64,000 nt of DNA, taken from Marine Group I thaumarchaeote (GTDB taxonomy: Archaea > Thermoproteota > Nitrososphaeria > Nitrososphaerales > Nitrosopumilaceae). The notes beneath the pieces are model-generated. The model made no database searches. It had not been told where the DNA came from and saw nothing but the letters and a program-made list of their open reading frames with translations. Below are positions 8,602-21,404 of this stretch, piece after piece (positions within the stretch are counted from its first letter, which is position 1; each line of letters opens with the position of its first letter). The DNA lies in assembly GCA_013390375.1 (NCBI GenBank), contig JACATA010000004.1, forward strand, positions 1 through 64,000, written 5' to 3'. Position numbers and translations under genes: made by a program.

Positions 8602-8919
8602 GTGGAAATTCTTGAAGGAAAGGTTCTCTTATGGCTTGAAAGTGCAAGATTTGTAAAAAACAAGTCTGGTATCTATGTTCTTTATGATAAAAAGCTTAAT
8701 GTGTTATACATTGGACAAAGTGATAGTCTTCAGAAAGAATTTGAAAAGTATGTTGATACAGACTTTGAGAATGATGAATGTAAACAAAAAACCCATACTT
8801 ATCAAAGATTATTTACTGAAAATCCAAAAGAACGAATACACCAGCTTTTAGAAGATTATAAGAGGGAGTATGGCAAGGTGCCAACTTGTAATGCTGAATC
8901 AGACTTAGTAAACGTATAG
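8602..8919 (+). CDS. Small GIY-YIG-like domain protein
   Basis: 105 aa using GTG 8602. Residues ~22-45 read GIYVLYDKKLNVLYIGQSD, the signature GIY...YIG core of the nuclease superfamily. In active members the helix after YIG carries a catalytic Arg (as in NLRKR); here it reads SLQKEFEKY, so that Arg appears replaced. A downstream Glu-rich region may or may not supply the metal-binding Glu. Catalysis is therefore doubtful and a DNA-binding or structural role is possible. Stand-alone gene, flanked on the right by a long non-coding region with strong hairpins. Confidence 0.7.
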   Translation: MEILEGKVLLWLESARFVKNKSGIYVLYDKKLNVLYIGQSDSLQKEFEKYVDTDFENDECKQKTHTYQRLFTENPKERIHQLLEDYKREYGKVPTCNAESDLVNV

Positions 8920-8951
8920 TTTTTTAGCATGTAAAATTAACATTTCTTATC

Positions 8952-9123
8952 CGTAAGGCTGGCTAGTGTGTTCGAAGCGCATTAGTCAGCTACGAAAGAT
9001 TAACCTCTTTTATCATTCCAAGTATGCATTGATACGCTTTTATTCTGATAAATTAAACAAGTCATAAGTTTGGTTTGCACGCCAACAGAAGAATGAGGGG
9101 TTAAACCCTCAAACTTCATTTTT
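8952..9123 (+). ncRNA. Candidate structured non-coding RNA
   Basis: The 440-nt gap 8920-9360 has no convincing gene. It contains a long hairpin at 8952-8994: CGTA/TACG at the base, a 2-nt bulge, then a 13-bp stem (8958-8970 with 8978-8990, three G-U pairs) closed by the loop TTCGAAG. A second hairpin, TGAGGG/CCCTCA with loop GTTAAA, lies at 9094-9111 and is followed by ATTTTT, like an archaeal terminator. Together they outline an RNA of about 170 nt read on the + strand. No tRNA cloverleaf, C/D boxes or known family could be recognised. The remaining 9124-9360 is AT-rich with nothing identifiable. Confidence 0.35.
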
Positions 9124-9360
9124 GCATTTTCTCCTCTTCTTTTCCTCATCAGATAGTGGTATGAGTAGATTACGAGTTTATAGAATATGAGTTTGTTCTA
9201 GATTCCTTTTAGCAACCGTATGCTCTAGATGTAATTGTAATTAATTATGGGCAAAAAAATTAAGCTTAATCATAAATCACAATTTTAAATATGTTAAAAA
9301 ATCTGCATTATGAAATATGGGATAGAATAGCCTAAAATATTCAAAATACACATTTAGTTT

Positions 9361-9717
9361 GTGAGTGATACACGTTTTATCATATTAGGCGTTGGGTTAA
9401 TTTTTGCAGGAATTATTGTTCTAACGGTTTTTGGTGCTCAGTTTGATGAGATCACTTTACAAGAAGAATTTCGTGAATGTTACGAATATCATGCTGATGC
9501 ACCACCGACAGAAATTGATTGTGATATTGCATTTCAAAATAAGATGAGCTTTTTTGCAATTGTTGTATTACTGATTATATGTGGAATTGCTTCGTTAGTA
9601 AAAGGAGTAAGAGGTAGATGGGACCAAGATGTAAAACCAGAAGATATGGTGGGACCAAATAGATCTTTTGATTCACGTGATGGACCAAATGATTCTGATC
9701 AAAATGACACAAAGTAA
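9361..9717 (+). CDS. Two-helix membrane protein, unknown
   Basis: 118 aa with GTG start. A hydrophobic helix at ~6-26 and another at ~64-84 enclose an acidic 35-residue loop holding two Cys (ECYEYHADAPP, DCDIAF) that could form a disulfide outside the cell. The C-terminal 35 residues are polar and rich in Asp, Asn, Gly. Family not recognised. Followed by another small membrane peptide 31 nt downstream in the same direction, possibly the same transcript. Confidence 0.65.
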   Translation: MSDTRFIILGVGLIFAGIIVLTVFGAQFDEITLQEEFRECYEYHADAPPTEIDCDIAFQNKMSFFAIVVLLIICGIASLVKGVRGRWDQDVKPEDMVGPNRSFDSRDGPNDSDQNDTK

Positions 9718-9748
9718 GATTATCTTTTACAAGGTTTTGGTGAGTTAA

Positions 9749-9844
9749 ATGAATGACACGTTTTTTATCGAGTTCATCATATTAGCTGGAGTAATTGGTT
9801 CAATACTTGCTTTTTTGATAATAAGACGTTGGCGTGAAGAATAA
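9749..9844 (+). CDS. 31-aa single-helix membrane peptide
   Basis: ATG AAT GAC ACG start, TAA at 9842. One hydrophobic helix (FIILAGVIGSILAFLII) followed by a positive RRWREE tail, consistent with a cytoplasmic C terminus. Too small for family assignment. Small single-span peptides of this type recur in the window (49598, 49729). Confidence 0.45.
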   Translation: MNDTFFIEFIILAGVIGSILAFLIIRRWREE

Positions 9845-9879
9845 GATTTTAGTTTTCTATAATCTTATTGTGATATTTG

Positions 9880-10176
9880 TTAAATTTTAATTTCAAAAAT
9901 ATCATCTTTTGAAACACCTTGCCATACTCCTATCATACCTTCTGCTTCTGCTGGCTCCACTTTAGTTATTTTCTGAATCTTGATATGATCAGGGTTTGGA
10001 GGCATCCATAACATTGCCATGTAATCACCCACATTTCCCGCCTCGCTAGGAAGAGCCATGATGATTTTATCTTTTGAAAAACCATTTGCAGTTAACGCAT
10101 TTGTTGATTTTTCTATAAGATCCTGACGACCATGCGTAAACAGATAAACATTTTTTGTCGCATCTATGTCTGCCAT
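9880..10176 (-). CDS. Hypothetical protein, 98 aa
   Basis: Not recognised. 98 aa from ATG, soluble, starting ADIDATKNVYLFTHGRQDL, with a predicted alternation of strands and helices. No metal-binding or membrane signature. Lies between the small membrane peptides and tRNA-Ser, transcribed toward the former. A C-terminal stretch KVEPAEAEGMIGVWQGVSKDD is the most distinctive part for a search. Confidence 0.65.
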   Translation of the reverse strand: MADIDATKNVYLFTHGRQDLIEKSTNALTANGFSKDKIIMALPSEAGNVGDYMAMLWMPPNPDHIKIQKITKVEPAEAEGMIGVWQGVSKDDIFEIKI

Positions 10177-10222
10177 TGCTAATTATCAATTATAATCCTA
10201 CTTTTATGTTATACTAGAAAGA

Positions 10223-10323
10223 TGGCGCCGGGAGAGGGATTCGAACCCCCGCGTGCGGATGCACAGACGCTATCCTGTATAAGATTTCGAGGCGTCCGCC
10301 TTACCAGGCTTGGCTATCCCGAC
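10223..10323 (-). tRNA. tRNA-Ser(CGA) with a 14-nt intron and encoded CCA
   Basis: On the minus strand a full class II cloverleaf is visible. Acceptor 10317-10323 (GTCGGGA) pairs with 10227-10233 (TCCCGGC), one G-U. The D stem is GCC/GGC. The 5-bp anticodon stem GACGC/GCGTC is perfect. The loop reads C-T-C-G-A-A, then 14 extra nt (10272-10285), then A38, placing the intron at the canonical 37/38 site. A long variable arm (GTGC/GCAC) fits Ser, and the T loop is TTCGAAT. Discriminator G73 is followed by an encoded CCA (10223-10225). The intron would be removed by EndA (31805). Confidence 0.93.
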
Positions 10324-10403
10324 AAATCGATTTTATTATACGTCCTAATATAGTAAATCGATAAAAGCGGTAAACAAAAAAACAAGAAAAATATCATTCT
10401 GAT

Positions 10404-11429
10404 ATGGGTGTAGATATCAAAGCACTTCTCTTGCGAGAAAAAACTAATCTCGAATCATTTTCATCAAAGATAATAGCTATTGATGCATACAATGCAATTT
10501 ACCAGTTTTTGGCTATCATCAGAGGACCTGAAGGACTTCATCTTACAGATAACAGAGGGAGAGTAACAAGTCATTTAACTGGACTACTGCATCGAAATGT
10601 CAATTTTTTGTCGATTGGGATAAAACCAGTATACGTGTTTGACGGTAAGCCGCCATCACTAAAGACGGCGGAAATTCAACGGCGAAAATTAGGCAAGAAG
10701 GAAGCAACAATAAAGTATGAAAAGGCCAAGGCAAGTGGCGACTTTGAATCAGCAAGAAAGTACGCACAACAAACAACATCCATGCAGGATACTATGGTTG
10801 AAGACTCGAAACATCTTCTTGATTTATTTGGAATACCTTACATACAGGCAAAAGCAGATGGTGAAGCTACTGCTGCACATATGAACAAAACTGGTAAGGC
10901 ATATGCAGTTGCTAGCCAAGACTATGATTCTATATTGTTTGGTGCAAAAAAACTTGTTCGCAATTTTACTAATTCTGGTCGAAGAAAGCTTCCAAACCGT
11001 AACACCTACGTTGACATCGAGCCTGAAATCATCAGTTATCAGAAAAGCTTGGATGCACTTGGTATTACAGGAGAGCAGATAATTGATATTGGCATACTCA
11101 TTGGAACCGACTTTAACCCTGATGGTTTTGACAGGATAGGTCCAAAAACTGCCCTTAAAATGATTAAAGAATATGGGAAGTTAGAAGATATACCAAAAAT
11201 ACAAGAACAACTTGAACAAATCGACTACGAACAAATTAGAAAAATTTTCCTGCAGACAGATATGCCAGATATAGGCAAAATTGAGTTTAAAGATACTGAT
11301 TATTCAGGAATTGTAGATTATCTGGCAAATGAAAGAAGCTTCTCACAAGAAAGAGTTCAAGCCTCATTAAATCGATTAAAGAGAAGTCTTGAGAAAAGAA
11401 GTCATACGCTGGATCAGTGGTTTAATTAG
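10404..11429 (+). CDS. fen: Flap endonuclease 1
   Basis: 341 aa, the normal archaeal size, starting MGVDIKAL. It removes 5' flaps in Okazaki fragment maturation and long-patch repair. XPG-N residues AIDAYNA and VFDGKPP, XPG-I residues KADGEAT and ASQDYDS, and the helix-hairpin-helix [17 protein letters not shown] supply the acidic metal site and DNA grip. The usual EGEA metal motif reads DGEA here, a conservative change. The C terminus HTLDQWF is a PCNA-interacting (PIP) box, but the usual Gln three residues before the Leu is replaced by Ser. Opposite strand to tRNA-Ser, convergent with a small basic protein gene. Confidence 0.96.
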   Translation: MGVDIKALLLREKTNLESFSSKIIAIDAYNAIYQFLAIIRGPEGLHLTDNRGRVTSHLTGLLHRNVNFLSIGIKPVYVFDGKPPSLKTAEIQRRKLGKKEATIKYEKAKASGDFESARKYAQQTTSMQDTMVEDSKHLLDLFGIPYIQAKADGEATAAHMNKTGKAYAVASQDYDSILFGAKKLVRNFTNSGRRKLPNRNTYVDIEPEIISYQKSLDALGITGEQIIDIGILIGTDFNPDGFDRIGPKTALKMIKEYGKLEDIPKIQEQLEQIDYEQIRKIFLQTDMPDIGKIEFKDTDYSGIVDYLANERSFSQERVQASLNRLKRSLEKRSHTLDQWFN

Positions 11430-11582
11430 TTAAGATTTTTTTGACCAGGCAGTTTTGCGAGGTTTTTTGATTTTTGTTTTTTTGGTTTTTCTTCTTTGTC
11501 GCACTTTATTCTTTTTTTTCTTTCGTTGTTCTAATGCTTCTGTATAACGACGAGACAAAGCTATTTTTTTTCGAGAGGGCAT
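11430..11582 (-). CDS. 50-aa highly basic protein
   Basis: Frame from ATG 11582 to TAA 11430, abutting the FEN1 stop. About half of the residues are Lys or Arg (e.g. RKKKKNKVRQRRK), with a central acidic/aromatic spot RRYTEALEQ and a C-terminal AWSKKS. Composition resembles small ribosomal or nucleoid-associated proteins, but no family was recognised. Homopolymer A runs encode most Lys residues, which makes this frame sensitive to sequencing indels. Confidence 0.6.
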   Translation of the reverse strand: MPSRKKIALSRRYTEALEQRKKKKNKVRQRRKTKKTKIKKPRKTAWSKKS

Positions 11583-11602
11583 AATATTTTAAAATGTGAA
11601 AA

Positions 11603-11785
11603 CTATCTCCAATTATTCGTTTTTTGTTCACATTTAGGACATTTCAAGCCGTTAATTTTATCTCCACAAATCTTGCAATACATAGAAAATCCTAGTACAT
11701 CATATTTTGAAGTCTTTATGTATTTGTAAATTAAAACTATGACAACTAAAATTCCAATAGCAGCGGCTACAATCCATAGTAACAT
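11603..11785 (-). CDS. Membrane-anchored zinc-ribbon microprotein
   Basis: 60 aa from ATG. One N-terminal membrane helix (residues ~2-22), a short Lys/Tyr linker and a C-terminal zinc ribbon CKICGDKINGLKCPKC. Same architecture as the 6130 gene. The zinc ribbon should face the cytoplasm. Cotranscription with the downstream basic protein (20 nt gap) is likely. Function unknown. Confidence 0.7.
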   Translation of the reverse strand: MLLWIVAAAIGILVVIVLIYKYIKTSKYDVLGFSMYCKICGDKINGLKCPKCEQKTNNWR

Positions 11786-11839
11786 AGAATTATTATAGTA
11801 ATCTAGTATTTATTTAAAATCGTAAATGTCTGACATGGG

Positions 11840-12817
11840 TCATTCCACTACTTGAATGAGTTCTTTAAGATTTCTTCTTGGTTTTGGGGGTCTACGTTTT
11901 TCTGGATAACCAATACATAGAATGGAGGATGGTTTCAAATCTGTACCCAAAATAGATTTGACCTTTTCTTCATTAATCATTCCAATCCAGATTGAACTTA
12001 AGCCCAAACCAGATGCAGCAAGCAACGAAAACCCGGCAGCCAAAGTGGCATCTTGGATTGAAAACTTTTCTAAAATTTCTGGAGGAAAATTCATCTTTAC
12101 CCTTGATGGGTCCATACAAAACACCAAGACAACTGGTGCGTTTACATAAGGTTGGTTGTTTGCTGCCTCAACAAGTGCTTCTTTGACTTTTTGGTTTTTG
12201 ATATAAAATACCTTAAACCCTTGAAAGTTTCCAGCTGTAGGTGCAGTATCGGCTGCTGCTAAAATTTTGTCAACCATCCAGCCCTCTATCCTAGTTTTTG
12301 TAAATTTTCTTGTTGAACGTCTTGTTGCAAATATTCTATACAGGTCTGATTGTGAAAGGTCATGTGAAGTTTTTTTTGATTTTGATGCTAAAATCGCTTC
12401 AAGAAGTGATATTTGAGTAGGTTTTGTCTCATCAACTTTTTTTGGTTCATCATATTTGCGAATTGTGATAGATGGATAGTACTCCTTTGGGTTGATATGG
12501 ATATACTGCGGTATATGTGGAATTTTTGCATAGTCTAGAACATGTTTTTGCAGGTCAGCTGTCTTAACCTCAAGCAAGTCATGGTCTTTCAAATTAAATT
12601 CTGTGACATCTAAATTTACCATTATACGACTAACTTGATCCTCAAGCTCAACCTCACCAGCCGAGTCCCCTTTTAAGAGGTCAATTAATTGTTCGAGTTC
12701 TTTTTTGTTTAGTATGATGGTTTCTAAATCATCTTCCTCAACACCTTTCCAAACTAATCTGCAACCATCTTTTGATGTGTATGATGACTCAATTTTTGAA
12801 AACTGCATTAAGCTCAT
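11840..12817 (-). CDS. Nitroreductase-family protein with N-terminal extension
   Basis: 325 aa. The C-terminal ~175 residues form an FMN-type nitroreductase fold: IFATRRSTRKF (phosphate-binding Arg/Ser cluster), ADTAPTAGNFQGFKVFYI, APVVLVF and the late AAGFSLLAASGLGLSSIWIG and CIGYP segments. The N-terminal ~145 residues are not part of that fold and were not recognised; they are acidic and may form a separate regulatory domain. These flavoproteins reduce nitro, quinone or flavin-like substrates with NAD(P)H, and the substrate cannot be read from sequence. Its promoter region lies against the candidate 5S gene. Confidence 0.85.
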   Translation of the reverse strand: MSLMQFSKIESSYTSKDGCRLVWKGVEEDDLETIILNKKELEQLIDLLKGDSAGEVELEDQVSRIMVNLDVTEFNLKDHDLLEVKTADLQKHVLDYAKIPHIPQYIHINPKEYYPSITIRKYDEPKKVDETKPTQISLLEAILASKSKKTSHDLSQSDLYRIFATRRSTRKFTKTRIEGWMVDKILAAADTAPTAGNFQGFKVFYIKNQKVKEALVEAANNQPYVNAPVVLVFCMDPSRVKMNFPPEILEKFSIQDATLAAGFSLLAASGLGLSSIWIGMINEEKVKSILGTDLKPSSILCIGYPEKRRPPKPRRNLKELIQVVE

Positions 12818-12842
12818 AATATCAAAAACCTCATAAAAAAGT

Positions 12843-12955
12843 AGGGTGGTTTACTGGACTAAGCCAGCAGTAATCTAAATATGCAATGAAGCCATGAGGG
12901 TTGAATTTGTCTGCTGTTTGGTACTAGGATGGGAGTTTTATTTTACATCCACCCT
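12843..12955 (+). rRNA. Candidate 5S rRNA
   Basis: A 113-nt element with a 7-bp terminal helix (AGGGTGG 12843-12849 with CCACCCT 12949-12955). On the + strand it encloses a long first arm (CAGCAG/CTGCTG, then TAAAT/ATTTG and CAAT/GTTG) and a shorter second arm containing GGTACTAGGATGGGAG, very close to the loop E/helix IV signature of eukaryotic-type 5S rRNA. The arm sizes (about 50 and 30 nt) fit 5S on the + strand and not on the minus strand. A TATA-like CATAATAT sits about 26 nt upstream. If right, 5S is unlinked from and convergent with the 16S-23S operon. Strand and identity remain uncertain: loop A is too long and the usual GGGAA is absent. Confidence 0.4.
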
Positions 12956-13094
12956 CGTGCAGATTCATTCTTACGCACTTCCCCCACAGCTATTTAGAAA
13001 AATTAATTACCACATATAATCTTAGTAATTGGTTTTTACTTCAAACCAATTAAAAATATGAATCGTCATGTATAGTCTCTATGTAAGTGGCCGT

Positions 13095-16091
<2,997 letters not shown>

Positions 16092-16234
16092 ATATACGGC
16101 CACATAATACACGACTATACATGACGATCATTGCAAGCCCCCGGTGGAGACCTGCTACATCCTTCATACATCATTTTCATGATGTATTGCATCGATGGTG
16201 ATGCAAAGATTATGTGCTTTCCGTAATTCTTTCT
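16092..16234 (-). other. 16S-23S internal transcribed spacer without tRNA
   Basis: About 140 nt between the 16S and 23S ends. It holds no tRNA (euryarchaeal operons usually have tRNA-Ala here), which fits Thaumarchaeota. It contains a perfect 9-bp hairpin ATACATCAT/ATGATGTAT around 16166-16187, a GCATC/GATGC hairpin at about 16189-16205, the 3' strand of the 16S processing stem (16205-16230) and the 5' strand of the 23S processing stem (16092-16103). These are expected EndA/RNase processing signals. Confidence 0.85.
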
Positions 16235-17707
<1,473 letters not shown>

Positions 17708-17920
17708 CTGAATCTTAGAAGTATCTACTATGATATTATTGGAATTAACGGAATGCACATAATCTTCACATTTCAGATTTGATCATTTGGTCAAATCCAC
17801 ATTTTGTATGCGTAACTGGAGGCCTGTAAATCATAAAATGGTCCAATACCATACTTCATCACAAGCGCCGCTCTTGCGTTACGTATGCAAAAGTTGAGAT
17901 TGATTGAATACATATAAACC
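17708..17920 (-). promoter_or_regulatory. rRNA operon promoter and 16S leader with processing stem
   Basis: On the minus strand a TATA box TTTATATG (17911-17918) predicts transcription start near 17888, giving a ~180-nt leader. The leader segment 17742-17767 (+ strand GAATTAACGGAATGCACATA...) is nearly identical to 16205-16230 read as its partner: AAGATTATGTGC, one mismatch, TTCCGT, one bulge, AATTC. The two sides therefore pair around the 16S as the classical processing stem. A GATTTGA/TCAAATC hairpin at 17776-17797 lies just outside it. No open reading frame is supported in 17708-17989. Confidence 0.75.
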
Positions 17921-17989
17921 ATTCAAAAAAATTTTAAAAAAACATGATCTTATCGATCAGTAATATATTACAAAAAGCAGTGTTTAGAA

Positions 17990-19306
17990 ATGATAAAAAA
18001 TGATCTAAAATCTTATAAAATAAAGACAAAAAAGTCGGCAGAACTTTTTAAAAAATCTAAAAAATTACATGTTAATGGTGTTCATCACAATATACGATTC
18101 TTTGAGCCTTATCCGTTTATAACTAAATCCTCAAGCGGAAAGTTTCTGATTGATGTGGACTCTAACAAATATGTTGATTATTGGATGGGTCACTGGAGCC
18201 TTATTTTAGGTCACTCACCAAAAAATGTTAGAACCAATGTACGAATGCAACTTGATAATGGTTGGATCCATGGAACAGTTAGTAAAAACTCGATTGATTT
18301 GTCAGAAAAAATTTCAAAGGCTGTTCCAGTAGCTGAAAAAATCCGTTATGCATCAACTGGAACAGAGGCTACAATGTATGCTGTTAGGCTTGCTAGAACC
18401 ATAACAAAAAGAAAAACAATTGCTAAAATTGATGGTGGATGGCATGGTTACACTACGGATTTACTTAAAACAATCAATTGGCCATTCCACAAGTCTGAAA
18501 GTAGTGGTTTAACTGATGAAAAGCACATAATATCATTGCCTTACAATAATTTAGAAAAATCAGTCAAAATTTTGAAAACGAAAAAAAATGATTTGGCAGC
18601 TATTATTATTGAACCAGTTTTGGGTGGGGGTGGATGTATTCCTGCTACAAGGGAATACTTGTTAGGTATACAGGAATTTTGTCATAAAAATAACATATTA
18701 TTCATTCTGGATGAAATTGTCACTGGTTTTAGATTTAGATTTGGCTGCCTTTACAATACGATGAAACTTGACCCTGATTTGGTAACTCTTGGAAAAATAG
18801 TTGGTGGCGGGTTTCCAATTGGTGTTATTTGTGGTAAAAATGAACTAATGAAATATGCAAGTACCTCAATATTCTCAAAAACGGATCGTGCATATATCGG
18901 TGGTGGAACATTTTCTGCAAATCCGCTGACAATGATGGCAGGTAGCACCATGCTTACTACAATCAAAAATAAAGGTAATTTACTTTATAAGAAATTAAAC
19001 AGTTTTGGAATTGAAACTAGAAAAATGCTTGACAAAAAATTTGGTGGAAGTGTAATTACAACTGGAATTGGTTCATTGTTTTTAACACACTTTTTGAGTG
19101 ATTCAACGTATGAAATTAACAATGCAGCTGATGCTGCCAAATGTAACATAAAAAAATTACATGATTATCATTTTCACATGATTGCTAAGGATGGAATTTT
19201 CTTTTTACCAGGAAAACTTGGTGCATTTTCAGATGTACACACTAAATCTGATATCGCTAATTTGGCAAAATCTACGGATGAATTTCTTACAAAGTTTAAA
19301 AAATAA
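17990..19306 (+). CDS. Class III aminotransferase, glutamate-1-semialdehyde aminomutase-like
   Basis: 438 aa with ATG start. PLP enzyme features: [15 protein letters not shown] (phosphate-binding), [21 protein letters not shown] (PLP-binding Asp), and [12 protein letters not shown] with the Schiff-base Lys. [15 protein letters not shown] matches the HemL-like branch. Such enzymes either make 5-aminolevulinate from glutamate-1-semialdehyde or transaminate other omega-amino substrates. The N-terminal Lys-rich 25 residues and a C terminus without HemL-typical features suggest a HemL paralogue rather than the housekeeping HemL, but this is not certain. Divergent from the rRNA operon. Confidence 0.85.
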   Translation: MIKNDLKSYKIKTKKSAELFKKSKKLHVNGVHHNIRFFEPYPFITKSSSGKFLIDVDSNKYVDYWMGHWSLILGHSPKNVRTNVRMQLDNGWIHGTVSKNSIDLSEKISKAVPVAEKIRYASTGTEATMYAVRLARTITKRKTIAKIDGGWHGYTTDLLKTINWPFHKSESSGLTDEKHIISLPYNNLEKSVKILKTKKNDLAAIIIEPVLGGGGCIPATREYLLGIQEFCHKNNILFILDEIVTGFRFRFGCLYNTMKLDPDLVTLGKIVGGGFPIGVICGKNELMKYASTSIFSKTDRAYIGGGTFSANPLTMMAGSTMLTTIKNKGNLLYKKLNSFGIETRKMLDKKFGGSVITTGIGSLFLTHFLSDSTYEINNAADAAKCNIKKLHDYHFHMIAKDGIFFLPGKLGAFSDVHTKSDIANLAKSTDEFLTKFKK

Positions 19307-19331
19307 ATTAACATAGCATTCACTGATACTT

Positions 19332-20150
19332 ATGATATTTTTTGCTAGCAAAGAAAAAACTGAAGATTTACTTTATCAAGCAATGTCATTTATGGAGAAA
19401 AGGCAACCAAAGTCTGCAATTCCACTCTTCAAAAAGATTGTAAAGCAAGATCCAAAAAATACTGATGCACTGTATAATCAGGGTCTTGCATTAAATCAAT
19501 TAAGGAAATATCAAGATGCAATTACTTGTTTTGACAAAGTGCTTGAGATTAATCCAAAATATATTGCAGCAATTAATAACAGAGGTATTGCACTCGCGGA
19601 GCAAGGTAATACCAGTGATGCGCTCGAATATTACAATAAAGCTATAGAAATAGACCCAAAATATGCGGCAGCGCATTACAATAAGGGTGTACTTTACGAC
19701 AAGTTGTTACAACATGAAGAGGCAATACAAAGTTTGGATGAAGCATTAAAATGTGATTCAGGAAATGTGAATACAGCATTTTACAGGGGTATTGTGTTAG
19801 GAAAGATGAAAAAACATGAAGAAGCCTTAAACTGTTTTGAGAACATTTATCGAAAACATCCAAAACATATGGATGCGTTTTTTCATAAGGGAATGGAATT
19901 AGCAGAGTTAGGAAAACATGAAAGAGCGTTAGAAATTTTTGATAAATTATTGCAGATGCACAATGATAACGTCAGTGTACTCTATGCAATGGCACGAAGT
20001 AATGCTGCTATCTCTAATGTAGATAAGGCATTATATCTATTAGAACAAGCAGCCAAAAAAGATCGAAAAACAATCAAAAAATGGGCCATTGAAGATGAAT
20101 TTTTTGATTCGTTACAGGATGAACCGAAGTTTATGAAACTTATCAAGTAA
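19332..20150 (+). CDS. Tetratricopeptide repeat protein
   Basis: 272 aa. At least six consecutive 34-residue TPRs can be followed from about residue 10 to 235, each with the W/L-G-Y-A-P-like spacing, e.g. DALYNQGLALNQLRKYQDAI and AAHYNKGVLYDKLLQHEEAI. TPRs scaffold protein complexes. There is no catalytic or membrane domain. It begins 25 nt after the aminotransferase gene, so cotranscription is likely, though no functional link is known. The C-terminal 35 residues (KKWAIEDEFFDSLQDEPKF) resemble the closing segment of other archaeal TPR proteins. Confidence 0.88.
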   Translation: MIFFASKEKTEDLLYQAMSFMEKRQPKSAIPLFKKIVKQDPKNTDALYNQGLALNQLRKYQDAITCFDKVLEINPKYIAAINNRGIALAEQGNTSDALEYYNKAIEIDPKYAAAHYNKGVLYDKLLQHEEAIQSLDEALKCDSGNVNTAFYRGIVLGKMKKHEEALNCFENIYRKHPKHMDAFFHKGMELAELGKHERALEIFDKLLQMHNDNVSVLYAMARSNAAISNVDKALYLLEQAAKKDRKTIKKWAIEDEFFDSLQDEPKFMKLIK

Positions 20151-20152
20151 TA

Positions 20153-20842
20153 TTACAATACTTTTTTTCTTATACTATCTATTCGCATGAGACGCACATT
20201 TTTTTTAGGACCAATTAATCTTGCCTCATAAATTGGTACATACAGTTCAATTATTTCATTTATTGTAACTTTCTCCTCCAGATTACGCCTTCCAATTGAA
20301 ACAGACTTCTTTAATTTTGAGGTTAACCTTGCTACTGCAGCATCATAAGTAATTTCAGGTTTTTTTACATTATCTTTTGTTTTTTCTAACGTACGTCTTG
20401 GATAACTCTCAATTAGTCTTGAACTCATTTTGTATGGCATTTTGATTTCCTTGCCGTGATGATCAAATGCAATCTCCTGTTCATCATCAATATATGCATG
20501 CTCCTCTAACTCCAAATCAATTTGGTTTTTTCTTTTCGTCAGGAACCTTCGTTTCTTAATTGGAAATACATTATCACCAACAATTATTTCTCTAACAATG
20601 GGTTCAACATTAATTGTATGAACAGTCTTACGGTAAAAATTTGCATTATACTTTCCTGATAAAATTAAAAATGCTTCATATGACAGTTTTAACGAATGAA
20701 TATGCACTTCGGTTTTTTTGGGTTTTTGTAGCATGCTTCTAAAAAGTGATGTTTTTCTATTTTCAACAATTTGTTGTGCATCATCTGGGTCTAATATGGG
20801 TCGTAAGACCACTGTTCTAATTTTGTATTCCGTGTTGCTCAA
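20153..20842 (-). CDS. Hypothetical basic protein, 229 aa
   Basis: Family not recognised. TTG start at 20842; the next Met is 37 residues in. The chain is rich in Lys/Arg and Ile/Val, with alternating strands and no membrane segment. Distinctive patches are VVLRPILDPDDAQQIVENRK, FPIKKRRFLTKRKNQ and SYPRRTLEKTKD. A possible interaction with RNA or phospholipid head groups is suggested only by charge. Convergent with the TPR gene (2 nt apart). Confidence 0.7.
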   Translation of the reverse strand: MSNTEYKIRTVVLRPILDPDDAQQIVENRKTSLFRSMLQKPKKTEVHIHSLKLSYEAFLILSGKYNANFYRKTVHTINVEPIVREIIVGDNVFPIKKRRFLTKRKNQIDLELEEHAYIDDEQEIAFDHHGKEIKMPYKMSSRLIESYPRRTLEKTKDNVKKPEITYDAAVARLTSKLKKSVSIGRRNLEEKVTINEIIELYVPIYEARLIGPKKNVRLMRIDSIRKKVL

Positions 20843-20905
20843 TCCACTATCACTCTGTTATATGGTATAGTTTTTTATGATTAATGTATTTATTATTAAT
20901 AACAG

Positions 20906-21361
20906 TTGAAAAAAAGTAATATTTTATCCTCACCAGTCAAAAAAGTAAAAACAGACTACTTTACTGGCCCAGTAGAACTTCATGAAATCTCAGGTATTAC
21001 AAAACCAAATGAGCATGATATGTATCATGTAATATTTAAAAAATCATCTAGAACCAAACTGCATTTTCATACTGGTGGCCAACTGCTTATTGTAACTAAG
21101 GGTAACGGTAGTCTAGTTTATTATAAAAAAATCGGTAGTGGTATTTCAAAATTCAAAATCTCAAAAACTAAAATGATTAAATTGAGTAATGGTGATGTAG
21201 TTTACATTCCACCAAAAATACTACATACTCATGGTTCAATCAGAAAAAATTCAGTTTTTTCACATTTAGCCGTGAATTTTTATTCAAAAAAGAATAGAAA
21301 ACCAAAGACAGTGTGGTACGAATCAGATCTCAGATCAAAAGTTATTTCTAAAATACCTTGA
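20906..21361 (+). CDS. Cupin-domain protein
   Basis: 151 aa with TTG start (no earlier ATG in frame). Residues ~45-125 show a single cupin barrel: motif 1 around TKLHFHTGGQLLIVTKGNG, with two His and a Gln/Glu position, and motif 2 around YIPPKILHTHGSI with two His. These residues typically bind a divalent metal. Small cupins are dioxygenases, isomerases or sensors; the substrate cannot be deduced. Adjacent genes (hypothetical on the left, DnaJ-Fer on the right, 43 nt away) give no clear pathway. Confidence 0.8.
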   Translation: MKKSNILSSPVKKVKTDYFTGPVELHEISGITKPNEHDMYHVIFKKSSRTKLHFHTGGQLLIVTKGNGSLVYYKKIGSGISKFKISKTKMIKLSNGDVVYIPPKILHTHGSIRKNSVFSHLAVNFYSKKNRKPKTVWYESDLRSKVISKIP

Positions 21362-21404
21362 AATCTTTGGAATTCTTTTTAAAATATTAATGAATTAAGA
21401 TTGT

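Noticed and set aside
8958-8990. tRNA-like T-arm with TTCGAAG loop
   Set aside because: No acceptor, D or anticodon arm can be built around it; the stem is 13 bp and the loop position 60 is G. Kept only as a candidate structured RNA.
12843-12955. 5S rRNA read on the minus strand (as 23S-5S order would suggest)
   Set aside because: On that strand the first arm is short and the second long, opposite to 5S, and the loop E-like signature is absent. The T6 after the minus-strand end remains unexplained.
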